DNA from: JANXQG01 sp963824275
GTDB lineage: Bacteria > Planctomycetota > Planctomycetia > Pirellulales > Thermoguttaceae
DNA: 64,000 bases
Reading direction: 5' to 3'
Assembly: GCA_963824275.1 (NCBI GenBank)
Contig: CAWGOT010000003.1
Location: forward strand, 2,046,001 to 2,110,000
The first letter of the stretch is position 1, and each line of letters opens with the position of its first letter. Made by a program: the position numbers and the translations under genes. The notes under the pieces are model-generated. The model ran no database searches, was not told the DNA's origin, and was given only the letters and a program-made list of their open reading frames with translations. Positions 17,107 to 25,880 of the stretch are shown here, in pieces.

Positions 17107-17347
17107 GCAGAGCGTCCGCCGGGCGGGGACGCAGCGCCGCCTCCCTGTTTTTCGTCTTCATGGTGATTTTATTCTACCACAACTTGAGCCCGAATGGAAC
17201 GGGACTGCGGACTGAACCGCGAACGAGCAGACTTGCCCTCGCTTGCGCGTCGGGTTAGTATGGTACACGCTGTGCCATGAACGCCGAGCCGGCCAACGTG
17301 CCGCTTGACGCGTAATTCGTTCCTGCCGAGAATCTCTGGAGTATACC
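17107..17347. other. intergenic region with REP-like core
   Basis: No gene is seen. At about 17237-17256 the sequence CCCTCGCTTGCGCGTCGGGT repeats the inner arm of the element at 5996-6140, here as a solo half-arm. The peptidase gene starts at 17348 with GGAG upstream. Confidence 0.5.
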
Positions 17348-18834
17348 ATGCTTACGTCAACCTCCCCAACGCTCATCCATCTTGCGCTGGCCCTCCTGGC
17401 CGGCACCACGATCATGCTCTCCACCGCCAACGCCCAACCGCCGGATAACGACGCCCGCGCGAAACAGTTCATCGCCCGGCATGAGGCGGCCGTTCGCCCC
17501 CTGGAGACCGAGTCGAACCGGCGCTGGTGGGAAGCCAACACCACCGGCAGCGACGAAGCCTTTCGCAAGAAGGAAGAAATCGAGACCCGGCTCAACCTGT
17601 TGCTGGCCAACCGCGAGACGTTCGCCGAACTCAAGGCGATCCATGCCCAGCCGATCCAAGACCCGCTCGTCGCCAGGCAGATCGCCGTGCTCTATCTCCA
17701 GTACCTGGGCCAACAGATCGACCCCGAGCTGATCAAGGAGATGCTGGCCCACTCGAACGCCGTGGAAAAGGCCTACAGCGTGTTCCGCGCCAAGGTCGAC
17801 GACAAGGAGCTGACCGAGAACGAGGTCCGCAACGTCCTGCGAACGTCGAAGGACTCGGCCCAGCGAAAGGCGGTCTGGGAGGCAAGCAAGGCCGTGGGAC
17901 CGATCCTCGAACCCGATCTGAAGAAGCTCGCCCGCCTGCGGAACGCGCGGCAGGGCAACTCGGCTTCAAGAACTTCCACGTCATGCAGCTCGCCCTGGCC
18001 GAGCTGAGCCAGGAGCAGGTACTGAAGATCTTCGACGAGCTGGACGCCCTGACCCGCCAGCCGTTCCACGCGGCCAAGGCCGAGATCGATGCCGCCCTGG
18101 CCCGGCAGTGCGGCGTGGGCGTGGCGGACCTGCGGCCGTGGCACTACCACGATCCGTTCTTCCAGGAGCCGCCCGCCATCTTCGGCGACTTCGATGCGGT
18201 CTACCGCCCGATCGACATCGTCAAGAGCGTCCGCAAATTCTACGAGGGCATCGGCCTGCCGATCGACGACGTGCTGGGCCGCAGCGACCTCTTCGAGAAG
18301 CCCGGCAAGAGCCCTCATGCCTTCAGCACCGATATCGACCGCGAGGGCAACGTCCGCGTGCTGGCCAACGTCGTGCCGGGCCACGAATGGCTGGAGACGA
18401 TGCTCCACGAGTGCGGCCACGCGGCCTACGAGAAGAACATCCCGCAGAGCGTTCCCTACATCTTGCGGATCGAGTCGCACGCCTTGACGACCGAGGGCGT
18501 GGCGATGATGTTCGAGCGCCTGGCCGGCGATCCGGGGTGGCTGGCGGCGATGGGCGTGAGCGTGCCGGACGCCGAGAAATTCGCCGCCGCATCGCACAAG
18601 CTGAACCGCAACAAGCTCCTGATCTTCTCCCGCTGGTGCCAGGTGGTGTTCCGCTTCGAGATGGCCCTGTACGATAATCCGGAGCAGGACTTGAACCGCG
18701 TGTGGTGGGACCTGGTGGAGAAGTACCAGGAGGTGAAGCGCCCCGAGGGCCGCAACCAGCCCGACTACGCCAGCAAGATCCACATCGCCACGGTGCCGGT
18801 CTACTACCAGAGCTACATGCTGGGCCAGTTGTTC
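17348..18834 (+). pseudogene. M2-like zinc metallopeptidase, 5' part split by the prophage
   Basis: Signal peptide at residues 1-30 ('LALALLAGTTIMLSTANAQP'). The domain begins 'AKQFIARHEAAVRPLE' and 'NRRWWEANTTGSDEAF', as in bacterial M2 (ACE-like) peptidases. The zinc site is 'LETMLHECGHAAYEK' (HExxH variant HECGH), with the third ligand Glu in 'ALTTEGVAMMFERL'. One base is missing near 17940: the frame changes between 'LARLRN' and 'AGQLGFKNFH'. At 18832-18834 the gene runs into the prophage at a Phe codon, and its last 69 codons are at 40531-40740. Together the parts would give about 565 aa. As integrated, the protein lacks its C-terminus and ends in about 25 phage-derived residues. Confidence 0.85.
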
Positions 18835-18858
18835 AACTTGCACGGATTCTACAACAAC
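18814..18858. other. attL of the serine-integrase prophage
   Basis: The left junction is at GTTC (18831-18834), with the TT at 18832-18833 as the presumed two-base core. Bases to the left belong to the peptidase gene (half of attB). Bases to the right (ACTTG, six bases, TTCTACA) are one half of the dyad-symmetric attP, completed by the sequence at 40506-40526. Confidence 0.85.
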
Positions 18859-18921
18859 CGCCAGTTTCCGAGAAACCGCGTTTTGAGCCTGTTTTTGCTA
18901 TGCGTTTAAGTTTGGGCATGA

Positions 18922-18950
18922 GATTCTAGGTTTTCGGAAAACCTAGAATC
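18922..18950. repeat. prophage palindrome 1 (TTCTAGG family)
   Basis: Perfect 14-bp arms, GATTCTAGGTTTTC and its complement, around a single base. It lies at the leftmost end of the prophage late region and overlaps the predicted stop of the last minus-strand gene. The same palindrome recurs at 28269, 33561 and 33611. Confidence 0.8.
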
Positions 18951-19671
18951 AGTGCACAAGTACGCACAACATCAGGCGCGGACACATCTTGCATGTGCAA
19001 GTTATGTCCCGCGTCTCTATCTCTTTTGGGTGGATTCAACCAACGAGAAACCGCGGGAAACCCTGGTAAAAGTTTTACCAGGGTTATGCGCCCTGGTTGC
19101 GCCAGACGCCTGCGATATTTGGCAGCACGTCGCGCCTTAGTTACGGCATCGGCAGGGTCGGGCACCTCAACGCGCATTGGCCGGCCGTACTTTTCCGCAA
19201 TGTCGGCGAATCGCCTAGCGAGGCAGTAGACGCAATCGTTGCCTAGCCACGCCGCATGCCCGCAGACTCGACACCGGTGCGCGTGATCGGCAAAGTCTCT
19301 GGCGATTCCCTCGCCGCCGTAATTGGGTTTTGGCAGCGGGTCCGGCACGAACTCGGGTACTGGCTCGTTAGTGAGGGTAAATTCGTCTCGGATAAGCCGT
19401 CGCGCAAGTCGCTGACGGCTTCCTCAATCGTGGCGTGGTGGTGCCCGCTGAGCCCATCGCACCAGCCCCGATAGCACGGTGACGCCATAGGACCCTCTGC
19501 CGCCTCGACAGCGACGTAGCTTTGCAGCACGCAGCAGGTATGCCCCTCCCATCGACGCCAGAGAATCGTGGCGGATGGCAGCGAGGTGTACTCGCCATAT
19601 TGGGCGGTGCCGTTTTCGCCTCTGGCACCACTAATCCAGTCGTCCAGATCGGCAAATGCTTCTCGCAACAT
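18926..19671 (-). CDS. phage protein with C-terminal zinc-ribbon, frame break near 19382
   Basis: From 19671 the frame reads 'MLREAFADLDDWISGARGEN', continuing with 'HHHATIEEAVSDLRDGLSE'. The next frame (one missing base near 19382) continues 'FTLTNEPVPEFVPDPLPKP', then 'HRCRVCGHAAWLGNDCVYC', two CxxC pairs that look like a zinc ribbon, and a basic end 'ARRAAKYRRRL'. The current stop lies in palindrome 1. I do not recognise a family. It is the last gene of the leftward operon. Confidence 0.5.
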
Positions 19672-19683
19672 GATTCTTCCTCC

Positions 19684-20346
19684 TCAAACCTGATAGAGCG
19701 CGAAGAAGACAACCCACGATGACGATGCCCATCGCTGGTCGATTATCCTTTCGGGCTGCATGTCCACCCGGATGTAAGTCGGATGCGAGTCCGGACCCAG
19801 GTGCAGTTGGTGCCAGACCGCCTTGCCCTTGCTGCCGGCGGCAAGCAACGTGGCGTAGTCGGATGGCGTGCTGGTCGGATATAAAAATGGTCCGCCGCTA
19901 TGAAAATTGATTACCAACTTGCCCTTGATGTTCTGGTTGGCTTCCTGCATCGCACCAGCCAACGCAGAGAGCCGGCTGCGTGCCTCTTGCTTTGTCCATG
20001 CGTTTGGATTCCCGCCTGCTTGAAACTGGTCTAGCAGTGCTTCTAGTTGTTTCTGAGCACCATACTTCGTGTTCGGCATTCCACCCGCCCGCATGCCTGT
20101 CGTGGCGAGTTGCCGCTGTTTCTGAGCAAGCAGGTTCTTGTTCGTCTTTCCCTGCATCGCCTCTACGAATGCTTCGAGGTTATTCAAAATGCTTTGCGAC
20201 GTGCCGCCGGCTGCACGCAACTCATTGATAACGTCGTGTGCGGCGTTCGGATTAACCTTTGTCCACGGCACCTTCTCGATGTTCTTGGCAGCCCTGCGTC
20301 GGATGGCTTGAAGATAGAGTGATTCGCCGGATGGTGTTCCTGCCAT
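19684..20346 (-). CDS. hypothetical phage protein
   Basis: A 220-aa protein. The ATG at 20346 ('MAGTPSGESLYLQAIRRRAA') was chosen over the longer upstream frame, which has no protein-like sequence and overlaps the neighbouring gene. The first 150 residues are helical and rich in Gln/Asn/Lys ('NEFVEAMQ'-like helices; 'LLAQKQRQLATTGMRAGG'). The last 70 form a beta-rich part ('KLVINFHSGGPFLYPTSTP'). It is distal in the tail operon, so a tail or baseplate-associated role is possible. No family was recognised. Confidence 0.6.
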   Translation of the reverse strand: MAGTPSGESLYLQAIRRRAAKNIEKVPWTKVNPNAAHDVINELRAAGGTSQSILNNLEAFVEAMQGKTNKNLLAQKQRQLATTGMRAGGMPNTKYGAQKQLEALLDQFQAGGNPNAWTKQEARSRLSALAGAMQEANQNIKGKLVINFHSGGPFLYPTSTPSDYATLLAAGSKGKAVWHQLHLGPDSHPTYIRVDMQPERIIDQRWASSSWVVFFALYQV

Positions 20347-20351
20347 GATGG

Positions 20352-21373
20352 TTAGCCTATCTGCCAGACAATGATGTAACCCGAAATCACCTGCCAACCG
20401 GGACTGCCGAGTGCCTCTGTCTCTAGGGAAATCGTGTCGCCGGCCGTCAATTCGGCAATCTCGCAAATGCCGGCAAAGCCCGGCGCGTTGCCGAAAATCT
20501 GCGGCATGGTGACGCTGTAGGGCGTGCCGTCCACGGTGACGCTGCCCACGAACGGATAGTTCACCGATGATGGACTGGTGTTGCTATGGAAATGGCCATT
20601 GCCATAGCTGCCTAGCAGGCTGGCGTTGCGGAGAATCGAGATTTGGAAATCCTGCGTCGGTGGATTCGTGCCCGGCGCTTCGTCCACGATTTCGCTTATG
20701 GCAGCGCCTGCCATAATCAGGTAGGTCGCTGTCTGATTGATGTTGATAACGCCGTCACCGATGCCGATGTCACCGGCTGACGTGGTGCCTGCGTCCGAAT
20801 CACCGAATGCCGCATTGCCGGCGCTGGTGTAGGTGGTTGTGCCACTCAAAACGACGTTGGCGTAGACCAGAGTTACGCCCGGCGGGATCGGCACGTTGTA
20901 AAAGACGTGCTCGGTGTCCTCTGCACCGCCGTCCTGCTGGTGAGTCCCGGCATCATCCATACGACTGTGCCCGTATCGACGGTGTTCTTGTTGGCTTCTC
21001 TGGCAACATTGATTTTGTTGCTTGCGGTGGCATAGCTGCCTCTGGACGGTAGCTCGTTGCCCGTGCCCGGTGCCTTGGCAATCCATTCGGGACTGCCTGA
21101 CTGCATGGTCCGGGTGACTTCCACCCACTGCCAGAGAGGGTAGCCATTGGCGTCCACAATCTGGTTGTCGTCCTCATCCGTGAACGGTCCCGTAATCTGT
21201 GCCCAGCAACCCTTCTCCCGGTCTTCCGGCGGAATAAAGATAGGATTGCCGATGGTCTGCACGTCGCCGCCGGCTTGACTCGGTTGCGTGACGTGCCGGG
21301 TCTGGTCAATCAGGTAGTTTAGTCCTGGTCGGTCAAGGTGCCGTTCACCGCGATTGATTTTCTCAAAGCCCAT
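20352..21373 (-). CDS. phage structural protein, frame break near 20940
   Basis: The N-terminal frame starts 'MGFEKINRGERHLDRPGLN' (an ATG at 21424, overlapping the previous gene, is also possible) and runs to 'NTVDTGTVVWMMPGLT'. The next frame continues 'QQDGGAEDTEHVFYNVPIPP', 'YANVVLSGTTTYTSAGNAA' and ends 'ISGYIIVWQIG'. One missing base explains the change. The C-terminal half is rich in beta strands and Gly/Thr, like virion surface or tail-tip proteins. It lies downstream of the tape-measure candidate, where tail-tip and fibre genes are normally found. Specific function unknown. Confidence 0.55.
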
Positions 21374-21399
21374 ATCAGTTGCAAATTCGGACAAAGTGA

Positions 21400-22356
21400 C
21401 TACAGCGCATATAGCACATCCCAATTAGCGGTGCGGTACATCGGCGTGCTATCGGTCCCCGGCAGGTATAGCCGCTCCCAGACAGGTCCGCCCGTGGCGT
21501 AGATGTTATACAGGCGATTCCACGTCACGTAGTCGGTTGTGCCGTCCAGTAGCTTGTCCTGGTAGATGTTCGCCGCAATCCTAATTGTGGTCTCGAATTG
21601 CGGCAAACCATCCCACCGCCACCGTCGGATGGTCGGCAGCGCGATGAGTAGCAGGGTCTCGGGTTCCCACACCCGCTTGCTGGTCTGGTCTTGCTGCATG
21701 ATGGTGAACGGCGCGTCATTCACGGAGCCTATGAGGTTCACGGCGTCATCCGATGGCACCTCAGTCCGGAAGACGAGTTTTTGGAGCAGTTCCACCTTGG
21801 GAATGATTTTGGTCATGCCCTTCAAATTGCTGGCGTTAGTGCCGTCCTCCCACTTCATTGCATAGGTCGGGTCTTGCGCCCACGCGTTGGAAATAAGGCT
21901 CATCACCTGGCCGGAGAAATCCCACGCTTCGTCAATAACCTGGTCGTCAGTCATCGGTCGGTAGGTGGCCACAACCTTGAACCCGCCCACGACGTTTTCA
22001 AGCGAATTGATGAACGCAAGCAACTGGGTAGGCGAGTAGGTGCCGCTTAGCGAGCCTTGCACCGCACCTTCCTTGATGGGGCCGAACGTCACGTCCGCGC
22101 AGTACATGTCCTGAAACGGCACGTCACCGCTGCCGGTCAGCATGTCATAGGCTTGCGGCAGTTCATGGATGTTGAAAATCCCGCCCGGCGGTGCCTGTCC
22201 GAGACTGCCACCGTTGCCGTCGCTGGCACCCGTGAGGATTTGCAGGAGGGTCGTGAGGTCCAGCCATGTATCGACGTAGTATTCCCGCACTACCTCTGTG
22301 TTCTCGCTGCCGAGAGTCCCGTGAATATCACGAAAACCGAATGTCGAGAAAGCCAT
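21400..22356 (-). CDS. probable tail-tip or distal tail protein
   Basis: A 318-aa protein whose start overlaps the stop of the tape-measure candidate (TAATG at 22356). It is soluble and mixed alpha/beta, with 'WDFSGQVMSLISNAWAQD', 'WRWDGLPQFETTIRIAANI' and 'YNIYATGGPVWERLYLPGT'. The gene immediately after the tape measure usually encodes the distal tail (Dit-like) or baseplate hub protein, which is the reason for the call. I see no diagnostic motif. Confidence 0.5.
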   Translation of the reverse strand: MAFSTFGFRDIHGTLGSENTEVVREYYVDTWLDLTTLLQILTGASDGNGGSLGQAPPGGIFNIHELPQAYDMLTGSGDVPFQDMYCADVTFGPIKEGAVQGSLSGTYSPTQLLAFINSLENVVGGFKVVATYRPMTDDQVIDEAWDFSGQVMSLISNAWAQDPTYAMKWEDGTNASNLKGMTKIIPKVELLQKLVFRTEVPSDDAVNLIGSVNDAPFTIMQQDQTSKRVWEPETLLLIALPTIRRWRWDGLPQFETTIRIAANIYQDKLLDGTTDYVTWNRLYNIYATGGPVWERLYLPGTDSTPMYRTANWDVLYAL

Positions 22357-23201
22357 TACGTTCCTCCAAACAGGTCGTGCTCGGGAATCGCTTCACCGCC
22401 GACACCCGGAATCCTCACGATGGCGTTGTAAATCTTCTCCAAGATGCTAAGCCCCCTCCGTTGCCCATCCAGCATAGGATTCTCTGTCACCTTGGCTTGC
22501 AGGCTCTCCCATAGACTCGTCAACCCGGCAAACGTCGTTTGATACATCGGTTTTAGGTGGCTGGAATCTTGCAACGGGTCATACTTCGGTTTGGACGGCT
22601 TCTCGTCTCCGGTCATGTATCCCGGTATGAGGTTCTGGTCCTTGTTGCCGGTCGCCCAGTTCCAGAACTTACCCAGTGTCGTCCCGCGATTGTAATCTGG
22701 ATTGCTGCCAAGCAGGTTATGGACAAGGCTGTGCTCTCGCCCGTATTTGGGACCGACGTTGACTTCATCGTTTAAGTGATGCACTACGTTTGCAAATCCG
22801 TATAGCTCTTGGATAAGCAGACGGATGGGACCGCGTACAAGGTCGGCTAGCTCGTATGCAATCATGCCTAACGAGCGCTGAAGTTGGTTTCCCTCGACGG
22901 TGTTCTGTAGACCACTGGCGATAATGCCGCCGGTTGCCAAACCAATAATTTTATTGAAGCCGCTAAGAAGGTCGAATGATTCCTTTTCTTTTGCCTTCTT
23001 TTTGTGGTCGAGCGCCAATTGGCCATCCAGTTCGGTTTGTTCTTTGCGAAACCCAGACCACAGCCTAGCGGCATCGGTTCCCGCCACAGCAGCACCAGCA
23101 CCCGCCTCAAATCCGACGCCGGCACCGCCGCCGCCCTTACCAGTATTTATCGTGCTGGTGAGCTTCGTAATGGCGTCTCTCAGGTCACTTAGCTCGGACA
23201 T
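22356..23201 (-). CDS. short tape-measure-like protein (candidate)
   Basis: A 281-aa protein. It starts 17 bp inside the end of the frameshifted chaperone frame, exactly where a tape-measure gene sits in siphophage and myophage operons. It has a helical N-terminus, a Gly-rich spacer, a charged coiled-coil-like stretch ('DHKKKAKEKESFDLLSG'), then a hydrophobic segment 'IIGLATGGIIASGLQ' and 'GPIRLLIQELYGFANVV'. A charged helix plus one or two hydrophobic segments fits a tape measure, but 281 residues would specify an unusually short tail (roughly 40 nm by the usual 0.15 nm per residue). No frame break is seen inside it. Confidence 0.5.
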   Translation of the reverse strand: MSELSDLRDAITKLTSTINTGKGGGGAGVGFEAGAGAAVAGTDAARLWSGFRKEQTELDGQLALDHKKKAKEKESFDLLSGFNKIIGLATGGIIASGLQNTVEGNQLQRSLGMIAYELADLVRGPIRLLIQELYGFANVVHHLNDEVNVGPKYGREHSLVHNLLGSNPDYNRGTTLGKFWNWATGNKDQNLIPGYMTGDEKPSKPKYDPLQDSSHLKPMYQTTFAGLTSLWESLQAKVTENPMLDGQRRGLSILEKIYNAIVRIPGVGGEAIPEHDLFGGT

Positions 23202-23475
23202 GCTTCACCTTCTTCTTTCGCGGCTTGAACTTCAACCTCTTAATGCACTCCGCCAAGACCTTACTATTCTCTTCGGCAATCTTATTCCGCGTAATACTCT
23301 CCCAGCCCTGCGCGGTAAACATTTCTACCAGTTGCAAGACAGTGAAACGGGTGCTTACGTCCTCTGGTGTCAGGTGATGGTCGGCTAGCAGGCTCTTGTA
23401 AAACTCTAACCTGCTTGGTCCGGTGCAGTAGGCTGAGATCCAGTGCTCACCGGCTGTGAGCGCTGTTGAAAAAAA
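23185..23475 (-). CDS. tail-assembly chaperone C-terminal extension (-1 frame)
   Basis: This frame has no start codon of its own. It opens at the T7 run (23469-23475) and reads 'FFSTALTAGEHWISAYCTGP', 'SRLEFYKSLLADHHLTPEDV' and 'LQLVEMFTAQGWESITRNK' to a stop at 23185. The sequence is clearly protein-like and gives a product of about 255 aa if ribosomes slip -1 from the chaperone frame, like lambda gpGT. The stop lies 17 bp inside the next gene. A missing T in the run would create the same picture artificially. Confidence 0.6.
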   Translation of the reverse strand, partial: FFSTALTAGEHWISAYCTGPSRLEFYKSLLADHHLTPEDVSTRFTVLQLVEMFTAQGWESITRNKIAEENSKVLAECIKRLKFKPRKKKVKHVRAK

Positions 23476-23951
23476 CCGCTGTTCTCCAGCGCCTTATGGA
23501 TGAGGTTAGCGCCGCTGGCTTCGTCCAGGTCGGCAAAGACTGCCACGCAGTTGTCATCCGTGATTGCCGCTTGAATCTTCTCCAACGTGACTTCCGGGTG
23601 GTTCTTGCGGATGAGTATCCAAGCATAGAACGCGCAGCCCTTGGGACCAGTGAGGTATTGGGTCAATGCCTCGGTCGGCACTTCACCCGACACCTTGACC
23701 CTGTGTGCCTGCAAGAGCAATGCGGTTTTCTGTTCTTCGCTGACAGGCAAGCCCTCCAGCGCGTCCGTCACTTCCCGGAACGGGTTGTAGAGCCGTGCGG
23801 CTTGCTTCCGGGCATTGAAGAACACGGCGAACACGTCTTTCTCGGTCGGCTTCGCAACGAGGTACGTGGTGCCGCCCAGCACGATAGGGGCCGGTGCCGA
23901 GATAAGGGCTTCGTCGGATTTCTGTTCGGTCTGCGGTTTTGTCTCAGCCAT
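23406..23951 (-). CDS. tail-assembly chaperone (gpG-like)
   Basis: A 181-aa protein from the ATG at 23951, eight bases inside the end of the tail-tube gene; a longer start at 23963 is possible. 'IVLGGTTYLVAKPTEKDVFAV', a helical middle and 'KGCAFYAWILIRKNHPEVTL' resemble the N-terminal domain of tail-assembly chaperones. The position between tail tube and tape measure supports it. After the slippery run the zero frame adds a Gln/Ser/Pro-rich 20-residue tail and stops at 23406, a plausible short form. Confidence 0.65.
   Translation of the reverse strand: MAETKPQTEQKSDEALISAPAPIVLGGTTYLVAKPTEKDVFAVFFNARKQAARLYNPFREVTDALEGLPVSEEQKTALLLQAHRVKVSGEVPTEALTQYLTGPKGCAFYAWILIRKNHPEVTLEKIQAAITDDNCVAVFADLDEASGANLIHKALENSGFFQQRSQPVSTGSQPTAPDQAG
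23469..23475 (-). promoter_or_regulatory. candidate -1 programmed-frameshift site (T TTT TTT)
   Basis: On the minus strand the zero frame reads GGT TTT TTT CAA. T TTT TTT fits the X XXY YYZ slippery pattern and lies at the point where the chaperone frame and its extension overlap. A homopolymer sequencing error is the rival explanation. Confidence 0.5.
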
Positions 23952-24396
23952 TGCTAAACACAACCTCCCCAGTGACCTTCAAGGTGAACGTGAGCCGCAT
24001 CGCATCCTTGGCAGAGGCATCAATGTCATGGGTCTCCAGGATCGCGTCAAAGGACCGTTGTGCATTGTTCTGCAAGGGATACGTCACCACGACCTCGAAG
24101 GGCGTAGGTGTATCCGAGTCGTATACCTGATCATCAAACCACTGGTCAAGCAGGCTGATGTTCACGTCGTCCTTGAGAGGCACTTCCACGTCCACCAGCA
24201 TCCCCCGCGTGATGGAGATGGATTCTTCCCAGCCGCTGCTAGGGTCTTCCTGCTCCGTGGAGTAGGTCGTCGTTGTGTCGGCGTTGCTGTAGGTCCGCCG
24301 CTGCTTGATCTTGGTGCCTCCGAAAGGCCCAATATCGCCCGAGTCGTTGCTCAGGGCGATTGTTGCAGACTGGCTGCTGATTCCATACTGTCCCAT
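23944..24396 (-). CDS. putative tail tube protein
   Basis: A 150-aa protein, 'MGQYGISSQSATIALSNDSG', with a compact beta-rich pattern ('GMLVDVEVPLKDDVNISLLDQ', 'FEVVVTYPLQNNAQRSFDAI', 'MRLTFTLKVTGEVVF'). Size, beta content and position directly upstream of the chaperone match phage tail tube proteins, which polymerise as hexamer rings. The spacing to the next gene is an 8-bp overlap. The family cannot be confirmed by eye. Confidence 0.6.
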   Translation of the reverse strand: MGQYGISSQSATIALSNDSGDIGPFGGTKIKQRRTYSNADTTTTYSTEQEDPSSGWEESISITRGMLVDVEVPLKDDVNISLLDQWFDDQVYDSDTPTPFEVVVTYPLQNNAQRSFDAILETHDIDASAKDAMRLTFTLKVTGEVVFSNG

Positions 24397-24404
24397 GATT
24401 GCTC

Positions 24405-25394
24405 CTATTTGAGATTTGCACCAACTCCGAAGATATTGGTGACTGTGCTGTTGTTGTAGAACCGCATCTTGGTAATCGTGCCGGCGTAGGGTGCGGTTGC
24501 CTCGACGGTGTTGACCCAGTTGTAGAAGTCCCCATCCGTCGCGTAGTTGTAGCAGAGCACCAGGTTAGGCGAGGTAATCGACCAGGCATAGGTGCCGTTG
24601 CTCACGCTGCCGTTGGCACTCGTAACCAGTGCGAGAGCGGTGTTGCTAACGACCGTGCCCACGCTAGCACTATTCACCGTAACGGGCAAGCCCACCAAGG
24701 CTCCAGCAACCCATCCCGGCGGATTGCTAGGCGTTAGGGTCTTCGTGCTTTCGACCCACGCTCCATCGGCGCTATCGGTGAGACTCCCGGCAGGCGTGGC
24801 AAAAAGCTCGAACACCCCGAGTTGAGTATTCGTCAGGAGCAACTGCACCAATCCCGTCTGGTTGGTGGTGTTCGCCACCGGAATTTCGTAGCTGCTAACG
24901 TCCGGGTTGCTCGGCGTGTCCGTAGTGGCTTGAGTGGCCACACTGACGGTAATCGTGGTAGTGCCCGGCGTAACGACTACGCCCGTGACGTTTCCGGCAC
25001 CGCTCGTTGTCGCCCCGTTGAAGTAGAGGGCACCGGCCGCAAGCTGTACGGCATTCAGAGTCGGGGCCGTGATCGTGACAACCTGCCCGCTGATGCTGAT
25101 GGTGCAGTCCGGGCAGAACCGCTGTACGCCCGCCGTGTCCGTCCAGAACACGCAGCACAGGCTCCCTGAGGTAAAGCCGATGGTGTAGCCGGATGCGAAC
25201 GTCAGCACCAGCACAGTGCTGCTGCTCTTCGTGTAGAACGGGTAACTGGCGTCGGTATCTGCCGAACATTGGGCCACTGCCGGCGGCACGCTAGGCGTGA
25301 TTTGCAGGCTGCCGTTGCCCGATGGCTTCTGCGTATTGTTGTCGGAAATCTTGCCAACGGTGGCACTGTTCGATGCGTAGCTGCTGAAACTCAT
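24405..25394 (-). CDS. Ser/Thr-rich phage structural protein
   Basis: A 329-aa protein with an AAGGAG ribosome-binding site before the ATG at 25394. It is extremely rich in Thr, Ser, Val and Gly with short beta strands ('NVTGVVVTPGTTTITVSVAT', 'TVNSASVGTVVSNTALALVT'), resembling Ig-like or fibre-type virion decoration. A cysteine-containing segment 'SLCCVFWTDTAGVQRFCPDC' stands out. It is encoded between tail-completion and tail-tube genes, so it is probably a virion surface component. No known family was recognised. Confidence 0.5.
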   Translation of the reverse strand: MSFSSYASNSATVGKISDNNTQKPSGNGSLQITPSVPPAVAQCSADTDASYPFYTKSSSTVLVLTFASGYTIGFTSGSLCCVFWTDTAGVQRFCPDCTISISGQVVTITAPTLNAVQLAAGALYFNGATTSGAGNVTGVVVTPGTTTITVSVATQATTDTPSNPDVSSYEIPVANTTNQTGLVQLLLTNTQLGVFELFATPAGSLTDSADGAWVESTKTLTPSNPPGWVAGALVGLPVTVNSASVGTVVSNTALALVTSANGSVSNGTYAWSITSPNLVLCYNYATDGDFYNWVNTVEATAPYAGTITKMRFYNNSTVTNIFGVGANLK

Positions 25395-25411
25395 TTCAAT
25401 CTCTCCTTGGT

Positions 25412-25879
25412 TTATAGTTCGCCGACAAGAATCACCCAGTGATTTTCCGAGATCATGACATCCCGACCCTGGTATAACTCCTCGTCAAGGGTAAGGGAAC
25501 TCGGTTCTTCTAGGCAATGCTTGAATCCGGTGAGGTAATACCATGCTGTGTTAGGCGGTATCGACGATAAAACCGCTTCCAGGGCACGCATGATTGTCCC
25601 TTGGTCTGTCATTTGGTCGCCACTGGACGTTACACCCGTCATGCCCTGACACGTCCAGACTCGGATGGTTATGTGGTAGGTTACGAGTCTGCCAGTGCCG
25701 GGGTCGGTGGTTGGCTCGGGTTCGTCCTCTTTGATTTGTACTTCGCCGTAGGGGAAGCCCGCAAGCTGATTCGGTTTCTGCACCCGACCATAATAGAAGT
25801 TGTTCGTCGGGACCGTGGTGCTGTAATCAGCGTTCCACGCCTCTTTGAACGACTTCATTATCAGGTCGAATTGAGCCAT
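25412..25879 (-). CDS. putative tail terminator / tail completion protein
   Basis: A 155-aa protein, 'MAQFDLIMKSFKEAWNADYS', with a beta-rich middle ('TYHITIRVWTCQGMTGV') and a helix 'MRALEAVLSSIPPNTAW'. The strand-helix pattern, size and position (after head-to-tail genes, before the tail tube) fit the small tail terminator/gpU-like proteins. The evidence is positional and compositional only. Confidence 0.5.
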   Translation of the reverse strand: MAQFDLIMKSFKEAWNADYSTTVPTNNFYYGRVQKPNQLAGFPYGEVQIKEDEPEPTTDPGTGRLVTYHITIRVWTCQGMTGVTSSGDQMTDQGTIMRALEAVLSSIPPNTAWYYLTGFKHCLEEPSSLTLDEELYQGRDVMISENHWVILVGEL

Positions 25880-25880
25880 G

